Source of the DNA: Yersinia alsatica | GTDB taxonomy: Bacteria; Pseudomonadota; Gammaproteobacteria; Enterobacterales; Enterobacteriaceae | NCBI RefSeq assembly: GCF_902170305.1 | Contig: NZ_CABHWW010000014.1 | Location: forward strand, 124,001 to 188,000 | Length of the DNA stretch: 64,000 bases | Direction of reading: 5' to 3' | Shown: positions 57,182 to 64,000 of the stretch, in pieces | Numbering within the stretch: the stretch's first letter is position 1 | Layout of the letters: every line of letters begins with the position of its first letter | Position numbers and translations under genes: made by a program | The notes under the pieces: model-generated | Database searches by the model: none | What the model was told of the DNA's origin: nothing | What the model saw: only the letters and a program-made list of their open reading frames with translations

Positions 57182-58573
57182 TTAACGGTTCGCTACCAGC
57201 CAGGCATTTACCCGGTCAATGGATTGGCGTAATAACTGCTCAAACTGACGATCACTGGCGAGAGGGCCAAACAGTTTGCTGTCGCGGGCAAACAGGCCGA
57301 CCGGGTCGGTTGACTGGAACATAGCGTGAACGGCAGAAGCATCCAGCATTCCGTCCTGGTATTCATATGGCAGGGTGCCTTGATGCCAGCTCTCCATAAA
57401 GACAAAGAACAGGGCGGGCAGCATGGCAGTGGCGGCTGGCGTATCGCCTCGTTGGTAGCACTCCATTAAAGTCGGGGTGATAAATCCGGGAATTTTGGAG
57501 AAACCATCAGCGGCGACGCGTTGGTTAGTGTCACGGATATACGGGTTACTGAAGCGGTCCAACACCACATCACGATAATTGGCTAAATCTAATGGGCTGG
57601 GTGACAGCGATGGAATGACGTCCTGAGTGACATAGTCATAAGCCATCTGGCGAATGGCCTCGGTTTGCGTACTTTCATGAATATAGCTTTGCCCCATCAA
57701 GGTGCCGGCCCAGGCAATACAGCTGTGACTGGCATTGAGAATGCGGATCTTGGCCTCTTCATATGGCAATACGGACGCCACCATCTCTACGCCAACCTGC
57801 TCCAGCGCCGGGCGGCCAGCAATAAAATCATCTTCAATCACCCACTGGATAAATGATTCCCCCATCACGGGCACCTGGTCGGCAAAACCGGTTTGCGCCA
57901 ATACGCGTGGGGCGATGTCATCAGAGGGGCGTGGGGTAATGCGATCGACCATGGTATTGGGACTGCGAGTCTGGCTGGTTGCCCAACTCAGCAGGCTTTG
58001 CTGGTCGCGCAAGGCAAGAAATTCCAGCAGGCAATGGCGGAAACGCTCGCCATTGTGGCGCAGGTTATCGCAATTCAGCAGTGTCACCGGGCCGCTCTGC
58101 ATTTGTTGTCGTTGCAATAAAATGCGGCTGACAGCGCCGTAAATTGTCCGGCAATCACCATTAAGATCGGCCTGAATATCAGCGTTATCTTGTTGCAGAT
58201 TAAATTGGTTATCTAGGTAGTAGCCGCCTTCGGTGACGGTAAAGGAGATCACGCGGGTTTCTGGTCGGCTACCTTGTTCCACGAGATGACTCAGTTCTTT
58301 ATCCCACGGGATGATGTTACGCAGCGAGGTGATTTTCTCGTACTGGCGCTCACCGGCGGGGGTGACCGTTTCCAGCGTGTATTCGCCATCTTGTGCGGCG
58401 AGTGCTGCTAACAAAGGGGCGGCATCGTCACGAATATTAGCCAGCGCAATTGACCAGCGGTTATCTCCCATGGCCCGCAAACGGTGTAAATACCAGGCCT
58501 GATGGGCACGATGGAAGGAGCCAGCGCCAATATGTAGCCATACAGCAGGGGTTGAGTTCAGCTCAGTATTCAT
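57182..58573 (-). CDS. dalD: D-arabinitol 4-dehydrogenase (DalD)
   Basis: Long-chain mannitol-dehydrogenase-family enzyme of 463 residues, oxidising D-arabinitol to D-xylulose with NAD+. NAD loop [19 protein letters not shown], catalytic Lys and His in [15 protein letters not shown], and [19 protein letters not shown]; similar over its length to Klebsiella DalD. ATG 58573 has TGCGGAGAAC upstream. First gene of the operon, divergent from dalR. Confidence 0.9.
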   Translation of the reverse strand: MNTELNSTPAVWLHIGAGSFHRAHQAWYLHRLRAMGDNRWSIALANIRDDAAPLLAALAAQDGEYTLETVTPAGERQYEKITSLRNIIPWDKELSHLVEQGSRPETRVISFTVTEGGYYLDNQFNLQQDNADIQADLNGDCRTIYGAVSRILLQRQQMQSGPVTLLNCDNLRHNGERFRHCLLEFLALRDQQSLLSWATSQTRSPNTMVDRITPRPSDDIAPRVLAQTGFADQVPVMGESFIQWVIEDDFIAGRPALEQVGVEMVASVLPYEEAKIRILNASHSCIAWAGTLMGQSYIHESTQTEAIRQMAYDYVTQDVIPSLSPSPLDLANYRDVVLDRFSNPYIRDTNQRVAADGFSKIPGFITPTLMECYQRGDTPAATAMLPALFFVFMESWHQGTLPYEYQDGMLDASAVHAMFQSTDPVGLFARDSKLFGPLASDRQFEQLLRQSIDRVNAWLVANR

Positions 58574-58621
58574 TATGTTCTCCGCAATCACAGTAGGCGT
58601 TAAGATAAATCTTGGGCATAA

Positions 58622-58694
58622 GCCCTTTAGTGGGGCATTTGCTCTAATTGCGATAGATTAGTGTAACTTTTGCCCTTTAGTTGGGCTTTAGCTC
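58622..58694. promoter_or_regulatory. Pair of 23-bp direct repeats, likely DalR operators
   Basis: Copies at 58622-58644 and 58672-58694 agree at 20 of 23 positions and are exactly 50 bp apart, about five helical turns. Each contains GCCCTTTAGT and GGGC, an inverted GCCC/GGGC core. They sit between divergent dalD and dalR, near the dalR end (about 46 bp before its ATG). Confidence 0.65.
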
Positions 58695-58740
58695 ACATAA
58701 ATGACAGCAGAGATAAAAATCTGCCAAAGAGCGGCGTAAA

Positions 58741-59754
58741 ATGATTAACATGGTGACTTCACACGCAGATATCCACGTAGATAATCCCATGCATAAGAGT
58801 GATAAAAAATTGGATCAGGCGGCCAGAGCGGCCTGGATGTATTACGTTGCCGGGCAGACTCAGCATGAAATTGCTGATGCGTTGGGTGTGTCGCGTCAGG
58901 TTGCACAGCGGCTGGTGGCTTGTGCGATTGATAACGGGCTAATCAGCGTCAACATTGCTCATCCGGTTGGCCGCTGTATGGCGTTAGCGGATCAACTGCA
59001 AAAGCAGTATGGTTTGCATCAATGTCAGGTGGTGCCCAGTTTGGGAATGGACAGCGCCGGTATTCTGCGGGCTGTCGCCGTGGCGGGCGCCGAGGTTATG
59101 GCGCAATTTTTACGCCAAGAGCAGCCACTGGTTATTGGTGTCGGTTCAGGGCGTAGCTTGAAAGCGGCTATCGACGAGTTACCTGATTTTGAGCGCCCGC
59201 AGCACAGCTGCGTTTCACTTATCGGGGCGATTGCTGCTGATGGTTCTTGTACCCGCTATGACGTTCCGCTGTGGATGGCGGAGAAAACCCAAGGGCGCTA
59301 TTTTATTTTGCCCGCGCCACTGTTTGCCGACAGTGCCGCAGATCGTGACCTGTGGTGCAATCACCGTATTTATCGCACGGTGACAGAGAAAGCCGCGCAA
59401 GCGGATGTCACGTTTATCGGTATCGGCTCCATGGGGTATCACTGTCCACTGCATAAAGATGGTTTTATCTCCGAGCTTGATGTTGATGCGTTGCTGGGAT
59501 CGAATGTGGTGGCAGAAATGTTGGGTAACTTTATCGATATTAATGGTCAACGTGTGAGCTACGAATTAGATAAGCGTTTGACCAGCGCCAGTCTGCGTAT
59601 TCAGCCAGAGAAGCCGGTTATTGCCATTGCGGGGGGTAAGGAGAAACATAAGGCTATTAAAGCGGTGCTCAGCGGCCATTGGGTGAATGGATTAGTGACT
59701 GATGAAGAGAGTGCCATGGCGTTGTTAGCGCAGGAGCCCGCTGCCAGAACATAA
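58741..59754 (+). CDS. dalR: SorC/DeoR-family sugar-binding regulator (DalR-like)
   Basis: A 337-residue regulator: N-terminal helix-turn-helix (AWMYYVAGQTQHEIADALGVSRQVAQRL) and a sugar-phosphate-binding SorC domain (GVGSGRSLKAAID, GTGSMG-type GIGSMGYHCPLH). Members control sugar and pentitol operons. Divergent from dalD, it is the natural regulator of dalDKT; the inducer, probably arabinitol, xylulose or its phosphate, is inferred. The symbol is by position. Confidence 0.82.
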   Translation: MINMVTSHADIHVDNPMHKSDKKLDQAARAAWMYYVAGQTQHEIADALGVSRQVAQRLVACAIDNGLISVNIAHPVGRCMALADQLQKQYGLHQCQVVPSLGMDSAGILRAVAVAGAEVMAQFLRQEQPLVIGVGSGRSLKAAIDELPDFERPQHSCVSLIGAIAADGSCTRYDVPLWMAEKTQGRYFILPAPLFADSAADRDLWCNHRIYRTVTEKAAQADVTFIGIGSMGYHCPLHKDGFISELDVDALLGSNVVAEMLGNFIDINGQRVSYELDKRLTSASLRIQPEKPVIAIAGGKEKHKAIKAVLSGHWVNGLVTDEESAMALLAQEPAART

Positions 59755-59755
59755 A

Positions 59756-59778
59756 AAAAGCGCACCCTAAGGTGCGCT
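59756..59778 (-). terminator. Terminator on azoR side
   Basis: Perfect 8-bp stem AGCGCACC / GGTGCGCT, four-base loop. On the minus strand it is followed by TTTTTTTATG, about 130 bp downstream of azoR. The plus strand has no T-run, so dalR has no obvious terminator other than this hairpin. Confidence 0.8.
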
Positions 59779-59907
59779 GAATACAAACACTATCTTGAAT
59801 AAATGAACGAGTGGGTAAAACGAGGGTAATACAAGGTCATTTCAGTCGCGCATTAGCGGAGACACCCGCCAGTACGCGAAAGTTAAGTGTTTATTTACAT
59901 TGGCTAA

Positions 59908-60522
<615 letters not shown>

Positions 60523-60586
60523 TTAAAAGGTAACAGAGACTTAGGCGATACGCCCTTTCAATGGAATACACTTTATTCATATTTTT

Positions 60587-60599
60587 CTATCAGTGATAG
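60587..60599. promoter_or_regulatory. TetR-type palindrome upstream of azoR
   Basis: The perfect 13-bp palindrome CTATCA-G-TGATAG equals the core of the tetO operator and lies 74 bp upstream of the azoR ATG. A TetR-family or other palindrome-binding regulator may act here. Confidence 0.4.
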
Positions 60600-60861
60600 C
60601 GCAATATTTTGCGTTCTTTGTTCGATTTTATTGAATGAGGATAATCAGCGAGCCAATATCGGTTGGGTTACGGGGCAAACTCTGTCTGTGTTACCATATC
60701 CGGTAAGGTTTATATCATTAAAAGCTATGGATTTCTTACAGAGCGTTAGCAGGTCAAAATTACCGTCTATTAATAAAAAACACCAGCTAATCAAATCCAT
60801 AGCATCAAATCATTGGGCTGATACCTTGAGTGCAGCCGCATCGTAACAAGGAACACTGAAC
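60600..60861. other. Divergent azoR / hrpA intergenic remainder
   Basis: The 348-bp gap between azoR and hrpA starts at 60514. Apart from the palindrome at 60587 I see no gene or repeat; a 71-codon frame at 60631-60846 has no family resemblance. Confidence 0.55.
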
Positions 60862-63800
60862 GTGAAATCTTCACTCGCAGCATTATCTTCCCAACTCGGT
60901 GAGTTGATGCTCCGTGACCAACAGCGTATGCGGCGTCGGCTGCAAGGCGCACGAAAAGTCAATAATCCTGAGGCTATAGAAGCCATTACCCGTGAAATTG
61001 AGGCTGAAATAGCCACGGCGATGCAGCGGGTTGTCAGCCGTCGAGCGGCCTGTCCGACCATCACTTATCCTGAAAATTTGCCGGTCAGTCAGAAGAAACA
61101 AGATATTTATGATGCTATCCGTGACCACCAAGTGGTTATCGTCGCCGGTGAGACCGGGTCGGGTAAAACCACGCAGTTGCCGAAAATCTGTTTGGAGCTG
61201 GGGCGTGGTGTTAAAGGGGTCATCGGCCATACCCAGCCACGGCGTCTGGCGGCTCGGACGGTAGCGAACCGTATTGCTGATGAATTGGACACTTCCCTTG
61301 GCGGTTGTGTCGGCTATAAAGTCCGTTTTAACGATCAGGTTGGCGAGAATACGCTGGTTAAGTTAATGACCGACGGTATTCTGCTGGCTGAAATTCAGCA
61401 AGATCGTCTGCTGATGCAATATGACACCTTAATTATCGATGAAGCGCATGAACGCAGCCTGAACATTGATTTTATTTTGGGCTATTTGCGTGAATTATTA
61501 CCCAAACGCCCTGATCTTAAAGTCATTATTACGTCGGCTACCATTGATCCCGAGCGCTTCTCTAAACATTTCAATAATGCACCGATTATCGAAGTTTCAG
61601 GCCGTACTTATCCGGTGGAAGTGCGCTATCGCCCGATAGTGGATGATGCCGACGATGTTGAGCGCGATCAGTTGCAGGCTATTTTTGATGCGGTAGATGA
61701 ACTGAGCCATGAGAGCCCCGGTGATATTCTGATATTTATGAGCGGTGAGCGTGAGATTCGCGATACCGCGGATGCGCTGACAAAACAGAACTTGCCCCAT
61801 ACCGAAGTGCTGCCGCTCTATGCTCGCTTGTCAAATAGTGAGCAGAATAGAGTGTTTCAGTCTCATCACGGGCGGCGTATTGTGCTAGCGACCAACGTCG
61901 CAGAAACCTCGCTGACTGTACCCGGCATCAAGTATGTTATCGATCCCGGCACGGCGCGTATCAGCCGCTATAGTTTCCGCACCAAAGTCCAGCGGTTGCC
62001 AATTGAGCCCGTTTCTCAAGCCTCGGCTAATCAACGTAAAGGCCGCTGTGGTCGTGTGTCGGACGGTATTTGTATCCGTCTTTACTCGGAGCAGGATTTT
62101 CTCTCACGTCCTGAATTTACCGATCCTGAGATCCTGCGCACTAATTTGGCGTCAGTTATCCTGCAAATGACCTCATTAGGTCTGGGGGATATAGCTGCAT
62201 TCCCATTTGTGGAAGCGCCGGATAAACGCAATATTCAAGATGGTGTGCGGCTGCTGGAAGAGTTAGGGGCGATACAAACCGCGGATAATGGTCATCAGCA
62301 ATTAACACCACTAGGCCGTCAGTTGGCGCAATTGCCGGTCGATCCTCGTCTGGCGCGCATGGTGCTTGAAGCACAGAAAAGTGGCAGTGTGCGGGAGTTG
62401 ATGATTATCACCTCGGCGTTATCTATTCAGGATCCGCGTGAGCGGCCAATGGATAAACAGCAAGCCTCTGATGAGAAACATCGCCGCTTTGCCGACAAAG
62501 ATTCTGATTTCCTGGCGTTCGTTAACTTGTGGGATTACCTGAAAGAGCAGCAAAAAGAGCTATCATCGGCACAATTTCGTAAGTTATGCCGCAGCGATTT
62601 CCTGAACTATCTGCGGGTACGCGAATGGCAGGATATCTATACTCAGCTGCGTCAGGTCGTGAAAGAGCTAGGAATCCCGGTCAACAGTGTCGCGGCGGAT
62701 TATCGCAGTGTGCATACCGCAATACTGACCGGCTTACTATCTCATATCGGTCAGAAAGATGTTGATAAGCAAGAATATACCGGTGCGCGCAATGCCCGAT
62801 TCGCTATCTTCCCCGGGTCCGGCTTATTTAAAAAACCGCCGAAATGGAGCATGGTCGCAGAATTGGTTGAAACCAGCCGTTTGTGGGGCCGCATTGCGGC
62901 TCGTATTGAGCCAGAGTGGATTGAACCTTTGGCGCAGCATCTGGTTAAACACCATTATAGCGATCCGCATTGGGAGAAAGCGCAAGGGGCGGTGATGGCC
63001 AGTGAGAAAGTCACCTTATTTGGCTTGCCGATCGTGACTGAGCGCAAAATAAACTATGGCCCGATTGACCCGCCACTGTGTCGCGAGCTGTTTATCCGTC
63101 ATGGATTAGTCGAAGGGGATTGGCAAACGCGCCATGCTTTCTTCCGCGCCAATTTGAAACTATTGGCCGAAGTGGAAGAACTGGAGCATAAATCCCGTCG
63201 GCGCGACATTCTGGTCGATGATGAGACACTGTTTAATTTCTATGATCAGCGTATTGGTCGCGATGTTATTTCAGCGCGTCATTTTGATAGCTGGTGGAAG
63301 AAAACCAGTCAAACCCAACCCGAGTTGCTTAACTTTGAAAAAACCATGCTTATCAAGGATGGTGCTAACAAAGTTAACCCGCTGGATTACCCAAATTTTT
63401 GGCATCAAGGCTCACTAAAGTTACGGCTTTCCTATCAATTTGAACCAGGTACTGATGCCGATGGGGTTACGGTGCATATTCCATTGCCTATTCTCAATCA
63501 GGTTCAGGAGCAGGGCTTCGACTGGCAGATCCCCGGGATTCGCCGTGAGTTAGTGGTGGCACTGATCAAGTCATTGCCCAAACCGGTTCGCCGCAATTTT
63601 GTTCCTGCGCCTAATTATGCGGAAGCTTTTCTGGCACGAGCAACGCCACTGGAGACAGGGCTGCTAGATGCCTTAGAGCGCGAGCTTCGTCGCATGACTG
63701 GCGTGACGGTGTCACGTGAAAGTTGGCAATGGGAGCAGGTACCAGACCACCTGAAGATGACATTCCGGGTGCTGGATGACAAAAATCGAACGCTACGTGA

Positions 63801-64000
63801 AGGCAAAGATCTTGCTGCCTTGAAGTTGCAACTACAAGAGAAAGTGCAGGAGACGCTCTCTGCGGTTGCTGACGATGGTATCGAACAAAATGGTTTGCAT
63901 ATCTGGAGCTTCGGTTCTCTACCTGAATGCTATGAACAGCGCCGTGGTGGATATGAAGTCAAAGCTTATCCGGCGCTGGTGGATGAAAAAGACAGTGTAG
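60862..64000 (+). CDS. hrpA: ATP-dependent RNA helicase HrpA (3' end beyond window)
   Basis: DEAH-box helicase; 1046 of about 1300 codons are present. Walker A GETGSGKT (residues 96-103), DEAH (193-196), SATID (motif III), then QxxGRxGR-type NQRKGRCGR (motif VI), HA2 and OB-like domains. E. coli HrpA takes part in mRNA processing of fimbriae and rescue of stalled ribosomes. The start is GTG 60862 with AAGGA some eleven bases upstream; an in-frame stop at 60844 rules out anything more than a few codons longer, and the N terminus aligns with E. coli by content. Confidence 0.93.
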   Translation, partial: MKSSLAALSSQLGELMLRDQQRMRRRLQGARKVNNPEAIEAITREIEAEIATAMQRVVSRRAACPTITYPENLPVSQKKQDIYDAIRDHQVVIVAGETGSGKTTQLPKICLELGRGVKGVIGHTQPRRLAARTVANRIADELDTSLGGCVGYKVRFNDQVGENTLVKLMTDGILLAEIQQDRLLMQYDTLIIDEAHERSLNIDFILGYLRELLPKRPDLKVIITSATIDPERFSKHFNNAPIIEVSGRTYPVEVRYRPIVDDADDVERDQLQAIFDAVDELSHESPGDILIFMSGEREIRDTADALTKQNLPHTEVLPLYARLSNSEQNRVFQSHHGRRIVLATNVAETSLTVPGIKYVIDPGTARISRYSFRTKVQRLPIEPVSQASANQRKGRCGRVSDGICIRLYSEQDFLSRPEFTDPEILRTNLASVILQMTSLGLGDIAAFPFVEAPDKRNIQDGVRLLEELGAIQTADNGHQQLTPLGRQLAQLPVDPRLARMVLEAQKSGSVRELMIITSALSIQDPRERPMDKQQASDEKHRRFADKDSDFLAFVNLWDYLKEQQKELSSAQFRKLCRSDFLNYLRVREWQDIYTQLRQVVKELGIPVNSVAADYRSVHTAILTGLLSHIGQKDVDKQEYTGARNARFAIFPGSGLFKKPPKWSMVAELVETSRLWGRIAARIEPEWIEPLAQHLVKHHYSDPHWEKAQGAVMASEKVTLFGLPIVTERKINYGPIDPPLCRELFIRHGLVEGDWQTRHAFFRANLKLLAEVEELEHKSRRRDILVDDETLFNFYDQRIGRDVISARHFDSWWKKTSQTQPELLNFEKTMLIKDGANKVNPLDYPNFWHQGSLKLRLSYQFEPGTDADGVTVHIPLPILNQVQEQGFDWQIPGIRRELVVALIKSLPKPVRRNFVPAPNYAEAFLARATPLETGLLDALERELRRMTGVTVSRESWQWEQVPDHLKMTFRVLDDKNRTLREGKDLAALKLQLQEKVQETLSAVADDGIEQNGLHIWSFGSLPECYEQRRGGYEVKAYPALVDEKDSV

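Overview
The window is enterobacterial chromosome and almost certainly Yersinia. The MarR-family regulator at 5805 matches RovA, the Yersinia form of SlyA, as I remember it. The gene order follows stretches of the E. coli chromosome (ydhL-ydhF-ydhKJI-slyA-slyB-anmK-mliC-pdxH-tyrS-pdxY-gst; fabI-sapFDCBA; pspF/pspABCD-ycjX-ycjF-tyrR-tpx-ycjG-mpaA-mppA; zntB-fnrS-ttcA; nifJ; ydbJ-ldhA-ydbH-ynbE-ydbL; azoR-hrpA), rearranged and with accessory insertions. One full and one shrunken ERIC-type repeat also fit. The enterocolitica group seems more likely than the pestis/pseudotuberculosis group, but I cannot prove the species. No prophage, insertion sequence, CRISPR array, rRNA or tRNA gene was seen.

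Layout. 1-9.5 kb: the 5' part of eptA behind a PmrA-like box, the YdhIJK efflux set divergent from rovA, slyB, anmK, mliC and pdxH. 9.5-13.9 kb: tyrS behind a 16-bp tandem repeat, pdxY, an ERIC element, gstA, yjbD and yohC. 14-20 kb, less conserved: a VOC protein, a periplasmic metallo-beta-lactamase-fold hydrolase, the peptide permease DtpA, an unassigned LysR regulator and a two-domain CMD (AhpD-like) protein. 20.4-32.4 kb: fabI, sapABCDF, the Fur-type small RNA RyhB, and the phage-shock regulon. 32.4-33.4 kb: a RES/Xre toxin-antitoxin pair. 33.7-39.7 kb: tyrR, tpx and the murein-peptide recycling genes ycjG, mpaA and mppA. 39.7-44 kb: a small hydrophobic peptide with a membrane partner, zntB, the anaerobic small RNA FnrS, ttcA and a PI-PLC-like gene. 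44-54 kb: nifJ, a small multidrug transporter, an MgtC-family protein, ydbJ, ldhA and ydbH-ynbE-ydbL. 54-60 kb: a D-arabinitol operon (dalD-dalK-dalT) with its divergent regulator. The window ends with azoR and most of hrpA.

Functional themes are envelope maintenance and stress (EptA, SlyB, MliC, Sap, Psp, MpaA/MppA, YdbH), anaerobic metabolism (NifJ, LdhA, FnrS with an FNR site centred at -41.5), iron control (RyhB with a Fur-like site over its promoter) and pentitol catabolism. The least explained items are the peptide/membrane-protein pair at 39.8-40.3 kb, the leaderless PI-PLC-like enzyme at 43 kb with two palindromes upstream, the 9-codon ORF that overlaps the start of the RES toxin, and a GAFTGA-like loop in TyrR that E. 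coli TyrR lacks. Calls rest on reading the sequence and on remembered families; no database search was run.
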